The position numbers and the translations under genes were made by a program. Below the pieces are notes generated by a model that was not told the origin of the DNA, made no database searches, and worked only from the letters and a program-made list of their open reading frames with translations. Positions 1-8,189 of a DNA stretch of 39,620 nt are shown here, in pieces. The first letter of the stretch is position 1, and every line of letters begins with the position of its first letter. Source of the stretch: an uncultured Clostridia bacterium. Lineage in GTDB: Bacteria; Bacillota; Clostridia; TANB77; CAG-508. The stretch is taken from assembly GCA_944387545.1 (NCBI GenBank), contig CALXFE010000015.1, positions 1 to 39,620 on the forward strand. The letters run 5' to 3'.

Positions 1-423
1 AAAAATATTCTATCAAATTGGTATCTCTTATTCAATTTTTTTATCAAATTTTCCCTACTAAAAGTTTATACTAACGTGAATAAGTTATCAAAATTATAAA
101 GTTAATTAAAAAAATAAAATACAGTATAAAAGAGATATAACAAAGACAAGAACCAGAATGAAACCATATATAAATATACTAGCAAAAGATTTATATAAAA
201 GTGTAGAAGAATTAAATGAAAAACAAATGAAAGAATATTATGATAAAACTAAAAGGATAACACAAATATTATTTAAAAATTTAATTGTAAATTATTGAGA
301 TTTCACGAAAAATCTCTTAAAATCATGCCAATAAACATTTTTGAATAAAACCAATAAATATTTATTGAGATGGAAAAAATTATTGCCTTGTGAGCCTTAG
401 AAAAAATCCCAAAAGCTTGTTTT
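1..423. other. Gene-poor left edge
   Basis: No supported gene. A 46-codon open frame at 158-298 (plus strand, starting MKPYINILAKDL) has no Shine-Dalgarno sequence and matches nothing I recognise. The stretch just before 424 is probably the unreadable, decayed upstream part of the Spo0A remnant described next. Confidence 0.5.
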
Positions 424-586
424 AGAGCCATCCGCCATGCTATAGAAGTCGCATGGGAAGAGGTCAACAAGAAATTGTAGAAAATATTTTTGGATACACA
501 ATCTCAGCAGCTAAGGAAAACCAACAAACTCAGAATTTATAGCTATGATTGCTGATAAGCTACGCCTTGAATTAAAGAGTGCATAA
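424..586 (+). pseudogene. spo0A: Decayed C-terminal DNA-binding domain of Spo0A
   Basis: Three consecutive frames spell the end of the sporulation master regulator Spo0A. Positions 424-456 read RAIRHAIEVAW. A one-base shift gives RGQQEIVENIFGYTISAAK at 459-515. A second shift near 519 gives PTNSEFIAMIADKLRLELKS up to a TAA at 584-586. This is the conserved recognition-helix half of the Spo0A effector domain. The two shifts look like single-base deletions, one near 457-459 and one in the A-run at 517-520. No receiver domain or earlier effector sequence is recognisable upstream. A terminator follows at 664-694, as expected for the end of the old gene. The family match is strong. Whether this is true decay or a poorly assembled edge cannot be decided here, but two indels plus a missing N-terminus favour decay. 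Confidence 0.85.
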
Positions 587-663
587 GGAATTTATAAAGT
601 TATTAAAAGAAACAGTCAATAGAATAATAGAGACTTCTAAATTGATTAGAAATGAAAAGAGAG

Positions 664-694
664 ACACATCTAAAGAAAAAAGATGTGTTTTTTT
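664..694 (+). terminator. Intrinsic terminator after the spo0A remnant
   Basis: An 8-bp stem, acacatct (664-671) with agatgtgt (681-688), has a 9-nt loop and runs into seven T (688-694). Confidence 0.8.
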
Positions 695-760
695 GCATGT
701 ATAAAATGAAAAATTATGGAAATAATGAAAACAAATACATAAGAAATTAAGGAGGTACAG

Positions 761-1096
761 ATGGAAGATATAGATTTAAAAAATATGATTATTTTAAAAG
801 ACTTACCATCAAATATTGTCAAGGAAGCATATGTAGTTTTCAAGTCCAATAAAATGATAAAAAAATTTCAAAAAATAAATAAAAATGATGAAAATAAACA
901 ACAAGATGTTGAAAAAGAAGATAATCAATATGCCATAAAAGAGGCAGAAATGTTAGTAATGGATTATATAGAAAAAACGGAAAAATCAGAAAAAGAAGTT
1001 ATCTTAAACTCAAAAATAAATAAAAAGCTAAAAAAGTATGCTTATATTGCTAGTATTATTATCTGTATACAGTTCATATTATTAATTATTAAATAG
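761..1096 (+). CDS. Small tail-anchored hypothetical protein
   Basis: This is a 111-residue protein with a strong ribosome binding site (GGAGG at 751-755) before the ATG. Residues 1-90 are highly charged and rich in Lys, Glu, Asp and Asn. The last 20 residues (about 91-111) form one hydrophobic helix, IASIIICIQFILLI, ending almost at the stop. It should therefore be C-terminally anchored with its bulk in the cytoplasm. I recognise no family. It lies 60 bases upstream of the SpoIVFA-like gene on the same strand, but a terminator-like hairpin separates them, so co-transcription is uncertain. Confidence 0.65.
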   Translation: MEDIDLKNMIILKDLPSNIVKEAYVVFKSNKMIKKFQKINKNDENKQQDVEKEDNQYAIKEAEMLVMDYIEKTEKSEKEVILNSKINKKLKKYAYIASIIICIQFILLIIK

Positions 1097-1100
1097 GCAT

Positions 1101-1156
1101 AAAACACCTTTTCCAAACATATAGTTTAACAAGAAACGAAGGAAGAGGTGTTTTTT
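1101..1156 (+). promoter_or_regulatory. Terminator-like leader hairpin sequestering the SD of the M23 gene
   Basis: A 14-bp stem with one G-U pair is formed by 1101-1114 (aaaacaccttttcc) and 1141-1154 (ggaagaggtgtttt). The 26-nt loop contains a weak inner 4-bp hairpin. Six T (1151-1156) lead directly into the ATG at 1157. The Shine-Dalgarno sequence GGAAGAGG lies in the 3' arm. It could terminate transcription, mask the ribosome binding site, or both. The same design recurs at 24254, 32591 and 36336. Confidence 0.7.
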
Positions 1157-2044
1157 ATGGAAAGAGCAATGACAGTAGAAGAAAGAATTAGACGAGCAGA
1201 AGAAATATATGAACGTCGAAAAAGAAATGAAGGACTAACACTCATTAATGAAGAAAGAAAAAGTGAAAAGAAAAACGAGAAAAAAGATATAAAATTATTA
1301 AAAAAAATGGTTATTCAATTGTTAGTTTGTATATGTGTCTACCTAATAATTTATACAATACAAAATAATCAATATATTTTTTCTGAAGATTTTATCAATA
1401 AAGTAAATGAAATCATTTCTTATGACATTGACTTTATAAAAATATACGAAAATACAAAAAATTATATAATGAGTACTTTTAGAAAAGATGAGGAAAATCA
1501 GGGAAATGATACAAACACCATAGAAAATACTCTAGAGGACAATCAAACCAATAATGGAATCGGTGGTGCAGTCGAAGGAGCAGAACAAAAATCTGAAGAT
1601 GTAGGAGAAAATCAAAACCTAACACAAGAGGAACAAGATATTGTAAATGTAAAGAATACAACGAGTTTTATCAAGCCAATAGAAGGGACAATAAGCTCCA
1701 GTTATGGTTTTAGAGAAACTGCGACAGGAGCTGTTCCTAAAAATCATACAGGAACAGATATAGCAGCAGTAACAGGAACCAAAATAAAATCAGCAACAGA
1801 TGGGCAGGTGGTTCTAGCTTCAGAAGAAGGTGATTATGGGAAGCACCTTAAGATACAAATAGGAGAAGTGAGTATCATTTATGCACATTGTAATAGCTTA
1901 TATGTGAAAGAAGGAGACATGATTACGCAAGGACAAGAAATAGCAGAAGTTGGTTCTACAGGAAATTCAACAGGTCCACATTTACACTTTGAAATTAGAA
2001 TATCAGAAAGAACCGTTGATCCACAAAAGATTTTAGAATTATAG
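1157..2044 (+). CDS. SpoIVFA-like membrane protein with M23 (LytM) domain
   Basis: The protein has 295 residues from ATG 1157. An earlier in-frame GTG at 1148 lies inside the Shine-Dalgarno sequence and is unlikely. The N-terminus (TVEERIRRAEEIYERR) is charged and cytoplasmic. One membrane helix lies at about residues 50-70 (LLVCICVYLIIYTI), followed by an acidic, Asn-rich linker. A C-terminal M23/LytM domain spans about residues 170-295. Zinc-ligand motifs are present: an H-x3-D (NHTGTDIA) and HLHFE near the end, so the domain could still be a metallopeptidase. It is followed 10 bases later by an M50 protease. In Bacillus, spoIVFA-spoIVFB is such a pair, in which the LytM protein holds and inhibits the protease. 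The SpoIVFA assignment rests on architecture and neighbour. A plain M23 endopeptidase is the alternative. Confidence 0.7.
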   Translation: MERAMTVEERIRRAEEIYERRKRNEGLTLINEERKSEKKNEKKDIKLLKKMVIQLLVCICVYLIIYTIQNNQYIFSEDFINKVNEIISYDIDFIKIYENTKNYIMSTFRKDEENQGNDTNTIENTLEDNQTNNGIGGAVEGAEQKSEDVGENQNLTQEEQDIVNVKNTTSFIKPIEGTISSSYGFRETATGAVPKNHTGTDIAAVTGTKIKSATDGQVVLASEEGDYGKHLKIQIGEVSIIYAHCNSLYVKEGDMITQGQEIAEVGSTGNSTGPHLHFEIRISERTVDPQKILEL

Positions 2045-2054
2045 AGGAGAAATG

Positions 2055-2765
2055 ATGAAATTTAGAATAGATTTAAAAATATTTGTATTGATTATATTGT
2101 TTTTCATTACAAATCAAATAAAGATATATGCGATGATAATGATATTTGCAATTATACATGAATTAGGACATTTGATGGCTGGTATTCTATTAGGAATGCA
2201 ACCAGATAAAATGGAAATAAGGCCATTTGGTGTTTCAATTGATTTTAACATAAAGAAAAAAGATTATACCATAAAAATAAAAAAAGGAAATTTATTAGAA
2301 TTAAAGAAAATATGGATAGCATTAGCAGGACCAGTTATGAACGTGTTTATTATTTTTATATTATTCATACCTAATATTTTTAACATCAATGAAAATGATA
2401 AAATGTTAATAATATTTTCAAATGTTACATTAATTTTATTTAACATATTGCCAATTTATCCATTAGATGGAGGAAGGGTATTAAAAGGGATAATCTATCT
2501 ATATAAAGGAAAATATAAGTCGGAAGAATCCATAAATAGTATATCTTACATAACTTTGATAATATTAACAGCAATAAGTAGTATAGCAATATTATATTTA
2601 AAAAATATAGCAATATTTTTAGTAATTATGTTTTTGTGGGGATTACAGATTAAAGAAAATAGAGTATATGAAAATAAAAAGAAATTATATGCGATAGCAA
2701 AAAAAGAAATAAAAACAAACAACTGCAAAAATGTAAAAATGCCTATTGAAAATAAAATAAATTAA
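2055..2765 (+). CDS. SpoIVFB-like site-2 intramembrane metalloprotease (M50)
   Basis: This is a polytopic membrane protein of about 236 residues with the M50 zinc signature HELGH (about residues 36-40) in a membrane helix. A second metal-binding motif, PLDGGR, lies near residue 137. Several hydrophobic helices flank both. SpoIVFB of Bacillus cleaves pro-sigma-K in the mother cell; other M50 proteases cleave anti-sigma factors. Two ATGs (2052 and 2055) are possible. The second is better spaced from GAGGAG (2044-2049). The 10-base gap to the upstream M23 gene argues for one operon and for a SpoIVFA/FB-type complex. With a decayed spo0A just upstream, its present job is an open question. No CBS domain is visible, unlike some clostridial SpoIVFB proteins. 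Confidence 0.8.
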   Translation: MKFRIDLKIFVLIILFFITNQIKIYAMIMIFAIIHELGHLMAGILLGMQPDKMEIRPFGVSIDFNIKKKDYTIKIKKGNLLELKKIWIALAGPVMNVFIIFILFIPNIFNINENDKMLIIFSNVTLILFNILPIYPLDGGRVLKGIIYLYKGKYKSEESINSISYITLIILTAISSIAILYLKNIAIFLVIMFLWGLQIKENRVYENKKKLYAIAKKEIKTNNCKNVKMPIENKIN

Positions 2766-2803
2766 TAGTAAACTATACTAAAGAAAGTTGGAGGTAAATG
2801 CAA

Positions 2804-4231
2804 ATGATGAAACGAAATAGAGGCGTTACACTTGTTGCGTTAACGATTACTGTGGTAATCATTCTAATTATTACAGGAATGATTGTTTATTCAGCACAAG
2901 ATAGTTTGTATGTAAAAAACTTAACAGATATGCAAAATGATATAGTAAATTTAAGAGATAAAGTATCATTATATTATTCAAAATATGGAGAAATACCAGC
3001 TGGTACAGAATATCCAGATATAAGTAATTTACAGGAAGCAGGTGTAATTGGAGCAAATGATACAGGGAAATTTTTAATTATAGAATTAGAATATTTAGAT
3101 GGATTGTCTTTAAATTTTGGTAAAGATTATGAAAAATATAAAAGTAAAGAGTATACGAATTTAACAGATTTAACAGATTTATATATTATTAATAAAAATA
3201 GTCATAATATATTCTATGTCAAAGGTATAAAAGTTAAAGAAAATAACGGAACTAAAATATATTATACAGATTATACTGAAGGAGATACAGAAGCAGTCGT
3301 TTTAAAAGAAATAAAGGAAAATACAATAAAAATAGGAGATTATATAAATTACACATATGATACAGTAAGTGAAGGATATGATTTACCAACAACACAAAGT
3401 GGATATACAAGTAACCAGACAATAGCACAAACAACTGGATTAAAATGGAGAATTCTAAATATAAATGAAGATGGAACAGTAGATTTAATAAGTGATACTC
3501 CAACAAATCAAGAAGTATATTTTCAAGGAGCAAGAGGATATAATAATGGAGTATATCTATTAAATGATATATGTAAAAAGCTATATAGTAACAGTTCAAT
3601 TAATGTAGAAGCAAGAAGTTTAAATATAGAAGATATACAGGATAAGATGAAAGTCGATGAAATAACAGGGAAAAAAACTTATGAAAGTTTTGCATCAGAA
3701 ATAGGCGTTAATTATAGCAAGACATATTCTTATTCAAACAATACATGGTATCCGTTACAATGGAAAAATGATAATGGAATAGATGGAGAAAGTAATCAGA
3801 CACAAGTGATAGAATATGCAACAGAAAATGATGCAAAGGCTCAAGAAAGTAATACATTAACAGTAACACAAACTTATTGGACCTTATCAGCAGATGAAAT
3901 GCAAGCAAATTTTATCTCTGCTAACACAAGAGACACATCAAAATCAAATAGTATGTATTATGAATTATTATGTAATAATGGAAATTCTAATTATTGGTTG
4001 GCATCACGCTATGTTAATATTGGCACTTCATCTAATGCTTATTTCGGTTTGCGCCGTGTGTATAGTGGAAATGTTAGTGGCAAGTTCTTGGTTGATTCAA
4101 GCAGTTCTACGGCTGGCGACCATTATTATGTTCGCCCTGTAGTTACATTAGGGACTGACATAGAAATCACAGCCGTAGAAAATGCAGATGGAAATAGTAC
4201 AGAAAATATGCATCAAATTAATAAAAAATAA
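2804..4231 (+). CDS. Pilin-like surface protein with hypervariable C-terminal domain
   Basis: The protein has about 475 residues. ATG 2804 is best placed relative to GGAGG (2790-2794); 2798 and 2807 are alternatives in the same frame. The N-terminus is a type IV prepilin-like leader and helix (NRG then VTLVALTITVVIILIITG), with a short basic leader ending in Gly. The usual Glu at position 5 of the mature protein is not seen. A pilin-like stalk follows (about residues 35-150). The C-terminal domain starts near WRILNINEDGTVDLIS, continues through GYNNGVYLLNDIC, and ends in NYWLASRYV...YYVRPVVTLG. This pattern is frequent in gut clostridial surface proteins and resembles the lectin/FGE-like fold. 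The codon use of the last part (4007-4150) departs sharply from the rest, as expected of a DGR variable region. No other pilus gene is adjacent. Confidence 0.75.
   Translation: MMKRNRGVTLVALTITVVIILIITGMIVYSAQDSLYVKNLTDMQNDIVNLRDKVSLYYSKYGEIPAGTEYPDISNLQEAGVIGANDTGKFLIIELEYLDGLSLNFGKDYEKYKSKEYTNLTDLTDLYIINKNSHNIFYVKGIKVKENNGTKIYYTDYTEGDTEAVVLKEIKENTIKIGDYINYTYDTVSEGYDLPTTQSGYTSNQTIAQTTGLKWRILNINEDGTVDLISDTPTNQEVYFQGARGYNNGVYLLNDICKKLYSNSSINVEARSLNIEDIQDKMKVDEITGKKTYESFASEIGVNYSKTYSYSNNTWYPLQWKNDNGIDGESNQTQVIEYATENDAKAQESNTLTVTQTYWTLSADEMQANFISANTRDTSKSNSMYYELLCNNGNSNYWLASRYVNIGTSSNAYFGLRRVYSGNVSGKFLVDSSSSTAGDHYYVRPVVTLGTDIEITAVENADGNSTENMHQINKK
4007..4150 (+). other. Candidate DGR variable region (VR) inside the pilin-like gene
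   Basis: In the 46 codons from 4007 to 4144, 37 end in T or C. All four arginines here are CGC or CGT, although nearly all other arginines of the gene are AGA. Residues are dominated by Tyr, Ser, Gly, Asn, Asp, His, Arg, Val, Ala and Phe. Adenine-directed mutagenesis of AAC/AAT template codons gives this set. The segment ends in an invariant-looking tail VRPVVTL (4130-4150), where an IMH-type sequence would sit. No reverse transcriptase or template repeat is present in this window. Confidence 0.55.
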
Positions 4232-4270
4232 GTAATTTGATTAAAAATTAGTAAATATACGTAACAATAA

Positions 4271-4308
4271 AAATTCAAGTAGTACCATGTATTACTTGAA
4301 TTTATTGA
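4271..4308 (+). terminator. Hairpin downstream of the pilin-like gene
   Basis: A perfect 11-bp stem pairs 4271-4281 with 4293-4303 around an 11-nt loop. A weak T-rich tail follows. It may be a terminator. DGR target genes can also carry a hairpin just after the variable region. Confidence 0.55.
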
Positions 4309-4423
4309 TTTATATAGAATTTCCTTACTAAAGTAAAAAACAAATATAAAAAGATGTATTTGGGGATTGTAACAAAATTGTAACAATTTAGCAATAATTT
4401 TGTAATTTTAGTATAAAATATCA

Positions 4424-4452
4424 TTGACATTTTATGTATTTCGTTATATGAT
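4424..4452 (+). promoter_or_regulatory. Sigma-A promoter for minDE-rodA
   Basis: TTGACA (4424-4429) is followed after 17 bases by TATGAT (4447-4452). Two copies of ATTGTAACA lie just upstream (4366-4374 and 4377-4385), a possible factor-binding pair. Confidence 0.65.
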
Positions 4453-4498
4453 ATACACATCAAAAAATATGTGTTTTTAAATCCTAAGGAGGAGAATT

Positions 4499-5293
4499 AT
4501 GGGAGAAGTAATTGTTATAACATCAGGTAAAGGTGGAGTAGGAAAAACAACAACAACAGCAAATTTAGGTTCAAGTTTAGCATTAGAAGGAAAAAAAGTA
4601 GTACTAATTGATACAGACATAGGGCTACGTAACTTAGACGTTGTTATGGGATTAGAAAATAGAATTGTATATGATATCGTAGATGTTGTAGAAGAAAAAT
4701 GTAAATTAAGACAAGCTTTAATAAAAGATAAGAGATTTAAAGAACTATACCTATTACCAGCAGCCCAAACAAGAGATAAAAGCGCAGTAAATGAAGAACA
4801 AATGAGAAACTTAGTAGGCAAATTAAAAGAAGAATTTGACTATATATTAATAGATTGCCCAGCAGGAATAGAACAAGGTTTTAAAAACGCAATTGCTGGA
4901 GCCGATAGAGCCATTGTTGTTACAACAGCAGAAATATCAGCCATAAGAGATGCTGATAGAATTATAGGGCTTTTAGAATCATCTGATATCAAAAATCCAG
5001 AGTTAGTAATTAATAGAATTAGACCTAATATGGTAAAAAAAGGTGAGATGATGGATGTAGATGATATCGTAGATTTATTATCAATCGATTTAATAGGTGT
5101 CGTGCCAGATGATGAGTACATAATAACGCAAACAAATAAAGGAGAACCAGTTATACAAAACAGAAGAGCACCATCAGGAAAAGCATATATAGAAATTGCC
5201 AAAAGGGTTCTAGGAGAAAAAATAGAGGTAACAATACCAGGTAGAGAAAAAGGTTTTTTCGCAAAATTAAAAAGATTATTTAAAAAATCATAA
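4499..5293 (+). CDS. minD: Septum site-determining ATPase MinD
   Basis: The protein has 264 residues. It carries the deviant Walker A motif GKGGVGKTTT at residues 10-19, the ParA/MinD family signature, followed by DTDIGLRNLD and DYILIDCPAG. The C-terminus ends in a short amphipathic basic helix (FFAKLKRLFKKS), the membrane-targeting sequence of MinD. MinD binds ATP, coats the membrane and positions the division inhibitor MinC. It has a strong Shine-Dalgarno sequence (AAGGAGGAG) and its own promoter. The next genes are minE and rodA, a usual clostridial order. minC, often directly upstream, is not here; the gene before is the unrelated pilin-like gene. Confidence 0.95.
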   Translation: MGEVIVITSGKGGVGKTTTTANLGSSLALEGKKVVLIDTDIGLRNLDVVMGLENRIVYDIVDVVEEKCKLRQALIKDKRFKELYLLPAAQTRDKSAVNEEQMRNLVGKLKEEFDYILIDCPAGIEQGFKNAIAGADRAIVVTTAEISAIRDADRIIGLLESSDIKNPELVINRIRPNMVKKGEMMDVDDIVDLLSIDLIGVVPDDEYIITQTNKGEPVIQNRRAPSGKAYIEIAKRVLGEKIEVTIPGREKGFFAKLKRLFKKS

Positions 5294-5325
5294 TAAAACA
5301 AAAAAAGTTGGAGGGAAATTTAAGA

Positions 5326-5955
5326 ATGTTTGAAAGCATAATGAAATTCTTTAATAAATTAAGAAAAAAAGAAGAAAAGGCGGCGACCAATTCAAAAGAA
5401 GCGGCTAAAGAAAGATTACATTTGGTTCTTATGCAAGATAGAGCAAATGTTTCAGCAGATTTCTTAGAATTAATGAAACAAGAAATAATAGATGTCATTA
5501 AAAAATATATAGATATAGATGAAGGAGCCATAGATGTAAGATTAACAAACAAGGAAAATGAAGATGGTACAAATGGAGCTCCAGCTTTATATGCGAATAT
5601 TCCTATTTTAAATATAAAAAATGAAGCAAGAAAAATTGAAAAAACAGAAAATAAAAAAGAAGAAATGAATAGTAATCAAAAAAATGCAAATCCTGAAGAA
5701 GAGAAAACAGAAAATAAAGAACAAGAATTAAAAAATGAAGAGAAAAAAATAGATTCAATGAGAGAAAATGCATTAAAAAGTGAAGATAATATAAGCGAAG
5801 AAAATTTAGAATACAAAGATAAAAAACAAGAAAAAAAAGAAAACGAAAATAAAGATATGAATACACAACAAGAAAATGAAGAAAAAATAGATTCAGAAGA
5901 CAAAGAACAACTTGCAGAAAAAGACAAAGAAACAAACGGACAAAAGGAAAGTTAA
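5326..5955 (+). CDS. minE: MinE with long charged C-terminal extension
   Basis: The protein has 209 residues from ATG 5326, which is well spaced from GGAGGG; an in-frame TTG at 5308 overlaps that site. Residues 1-95 match MinE. An amphipathic N-terminal helix (MFESIMKFFNKL) is followed by AKERLHLVLMQDRA and LKQEI-like MKQEIIDVIKKY, the MinD-interacting and topological-specificity parts. MinE stimulates MinD ATPase and confines it away from midcell. From about residue 100 to the end the sequence is almost only Glu, Lys, Asn, Asp and Gln and should be disordered. Typical MinE is about 90 residues, so half of this protein is extra. It lies 32 bases after minD and before rodA in one transcription unit. 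Confidence 0.85.
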   Translation: MFESIMKFFNKLRKKEEKAATNSKEAAKERLHLVLMQDRANVSADFLELMKQEIIDVIKKYIDIDEGAIDVRLTNKENEDGTNGAPALYANIPILNIKNEARKIEKTENKKEEMNSNQKNANPEEEKTENKEQELKNEEKKIDSMRENALKSEDNISEENLEYKDKKQEKKENENKDMNTQQENEEKIDSEDKEQLAEKDKETNGQKES

Positions 5956-5987
5956 ATCAAAATAATGAATAGAAAAAGAGTGATTTA

Positions 5988-7094
5988 ATGAGAAGAAGAG
6001 AATTAAAAAATATGGAGTGGGGAATTTTAATTACTGCAATTATTCTATGTATAATAGGAATAGTTGCATTATTTTCTGCCACTCAGGAAACTGAATATGA
6101 AGAATTTACAAAGCAAATAATATGGTTTGTTGTTAGTTTGATAATTATGCTAATATTTATGTTTGTAGATTATAACTTGTTATTAAAAGCATCTCCAGTA
6201 TTATATGGTATATTTATTATCTTGTTAATAGGTGTACTATTTACAAACCCAATCAATGGAGCAACAAGTTGGTTTAATATTGGAGCATTTTCATTCCAAC
6301 CAGGTGAATTTGCAAAAGTTTTTGTAATCTTATTTTTAACATATACAATAGTAAAAATACAGCATAAAGGTCAGGATGAAATTAACAGAATAACACGATT
6401 ATTAATCGCATTAGCAGTAGTGGCATTACCAGTTTTATTAATTGTTATGCAACCAGATTATGGAACAGCATTAGCATTTATTGTGGCAACTGCATTAATG
6501 TTATTTTCAGCAGGGTTAGACAAAAAGTATATTATAGGAACCATATTATTGATAGCTATTGCTGTGCCAATATTATATAACTTTATATTACCAGAACATG
6601 CGAAAACAAGAATAGATGTATTCTTAAATCCAGAATCGGATCCTAGAGGAGCAGGATATAATATTATTCAATCAAAACTTGCTATAGGAGCAGGGGGATT
6701 AACAGGAATGGGATTATTGAAAGGGAATCAAACACAATTAGGATTCTTATATCCTAAAACAACAGATTTTATATATTCTGTTATTGGAGAGGAAATGGGA
6801 TTTATAGTAGCAGGTGGTATTATATTGCTGTATGTATATCTAATAACCAAATGTATCTATATTGCTAAAACAGCAAAAGACAAAGCAGGTTCATTAATAG
6901 CAATTGGTATAACAGGTATATTTTTATTTCATGTAATAGAAAATATAGGTATGGTTATGGGATTATTACCAATAACAGGGGTACCATTACCTTTCATAAG
7001 TTATGGAGGAAGCTCTTTAATTACAAACTTTATATGTATAGGAATTTTATTAAACATTAGTGGAAAAAGACAAAAAACAATATTTGTACAATAG
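5988..7094 (+). CDS. rodA: SEDS peptidoglycan glycosyltransferase RodA
   Basis: This 368-residue protein has about ten hydrophobic helices. SEDS family motifs are present: an N-terminal helix with LFSATQE, NGATSWFNIGAFSFQPGEFAK, VMQPDYGTAL, and the C-terminal GVPLPFISYGGSS. These proteins polymerise lipid II into glycan strands at the membrane, working with a class B penicillin-binding protein. The min-cluster position favours RodA (elongation) over FtsW. The gap after minE is 32 bases and it is the last gene before a terminator. The start at 5988 has a weak site (AGAGTG) and no better alternative. Confidence 0.9.
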   Translation: MRRRELKNMEWGILITAIILCIIGIVALFSATQETEYEEFTKQIIWFVVSLIIMLIFMFVDYNLLLKASPVLYGIFIILLIGVLFTNPINGATSWFNIGAFSFQPGEFAKVFVILFLTYTIVKIQHKGQDEINRITRLLIALAVVALPVLLIVMQPDYGTALAFIVATALMLFSAGLDKKYIIGTILLIAIAVPILYNFILPEHAKTRIDVFLNPESDPRGAGYNIIQSKLAIGAGGLTGMGLLKGNQTQLGFLYPKTTDFIYSVIGEEMGFIVAGGIILLYVYLITKCIYIAKTAKDKAGSLIAIGITGIFLFHVIENIGMVMGLLPITGVPLPFISYGGSSLITNFICIGILLNISGKRQKTIFVQ

Positions 7095-7120
7095 AAAGGA
7101 AAAGTTGTTTTTCCTTTTTT
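7095..7120 (+). terminator. Terminator after rodA
   Basis: A 9-bp stem pairs aaaggaaaa (7095-7103) with ttttccttt (7109-7117). It has a 5-nt loop and ends in a T-run to 7120. Confidence 0.8.
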
Positions 7121-7207
7121 ATTGTTATATAAAAAGAAAAATTGAAGCGAATGGATTAGATTAAAATGCTAATGGAATCAATTAGTTAAAAAAAGTAAGG
7201 AGAAAAA

Positions 7208-8182
7208 ATGCGTTATATAAAAAAACTAAAAATAGGAAATGTAGAATTGAATAATAATTTAATACTAGCACCAATGGCAGGGGTAACCAATAGACCTTTT
7301 AGAATGATATGCAAAGAATATGGTGTAGGTATGGTATGCACAGAGATGGCAAGCTCTAGGGCAATGTTTCATAATGATGTAAAAACAGAAAGATTACTAA
7401 ATACAGATGGAGAGAAAAGACCGATTAGTATGCAAATATTTGGTAGTGATGAAGAATCAATGGCATATGCAGCAAAATATGTAAGCAAAATAGCGGATAT
7501 TGTAGATATTAATATGGGATGTCCAGCGCCAAAAGTGGTAAAGAATGGTGATGGTAGTAAATTATTATTGGATTTAGAAAAGGCAGAAAAGATTTTACAA
7601 GCTGTAATACATAATTCGGACGTTCCAGTAACATTAAAAATAAGGAAAGGTTGGGACAAAGAAAATATAGTAGCAGTAGAAATTGCTAAAATAGCTGAAA
7701 GAGTAGGAGTATCCGCCATAACAGTACATGGAAGAACAAGGAGTGAATTTTATACAGGTACAGCAGATTTAGATATTATAAAAAAAGTAAAAGAAAGTGT
7801 AAAGATTCCTGTAATAGGAAATGGAGATGTGGTAAATGGAGAGTCTGCTAAGAGGATGTTTGAATATACAGGCGTAGATGGAATTATGATAGGAAGAGGA
7901 AGCTTTGGAAGACCTTGGATATTTAAAGAAATTATAGAATATCTAGAAAGCGGAAAGAAAATGCAAGAACCTAGCAATGATGAAAAATTACAAGTAATTA
8001 AAAAACATATAGATTTAGCAGTTGAAGAAAAAGGGGAAATAGCAGTAAAAGAACTAAGAAAACATATAGCCTGGTACACGAAAAATCTTAAAAATTCTAG
8101 TGAATTTAGAAATACAATTAATACAATAGAAACAAAGGATGAATTAGTAAATACAATAGACGAATATTTTAAAAGTCTTTAG
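7208..8182 (+). CDS. dusB: tRNA-dihydrouridine synthase (DusB/NifR3 type)
   Basis: The protein has 324 residues and a flavin TIM barrel. It starts with NLILAPMAGVTNRPFR and contains MGCPAPKV, whose Cys is the catalytic acid of Dus enzymes. It also has the HGRTR motif (ITVHGRTRSEFYTG) and VIGNGDV/GVDGIMIGRGSFGRPW, which bind FMN. It reduces uridines in tRNA D-loops with NADPH. Length and motifs match the bacterial DusB/nifR3 group. It has a strong AAGGAG site and stands alone between a terminator upstream and the large palindrome at 8190-8240. Confidence 0.93.
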   Translation: MRYIKKLKIGNVELNNNLILAPMAGVTNRPFRMICKEYGVGMVCTEMASSRAMFHNDVKTERLLNTDGEKRPISMQIFGSDEESMAYAAKYVSKIADIVDINMGCPAPKVVKNGDGSKLLLDLEKAEKILQAVIHNSDVPVTLKIRKGWDKENIVAVEIAKIAERVGVSAITVHGRTRSEFYTGTADLDIIKKVKESVKIPVIGNGDVVNGESAKRMFEYTGVDGIMIGRGSFGRPWIFKEIIEYLESGKKMQEPSNDEKLQVIKKHIDLAVEEKGEIAVKELRKHIAWYTKNLKNSSEFRNTINTIETKDELVNTIDEYFKSL

Positions 8183-8189
8183 AATAAAA

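Noticed and set aside
3894..4142. 82-codon open frame overlapping the variable region in another frame
   Set aside because: No ribosome binding site, nested in the pilin-like gene; it is open only because the T/C-rich codons there avoid stops in that frame.
5603..5935. Minus-strand open frames opposite the MinE tail
   Set aside because: They are the reverse complement of an A-rich, low-complexity coding stretch (giving Leu/Phe/Ser-rich products) and lack initiation signals.
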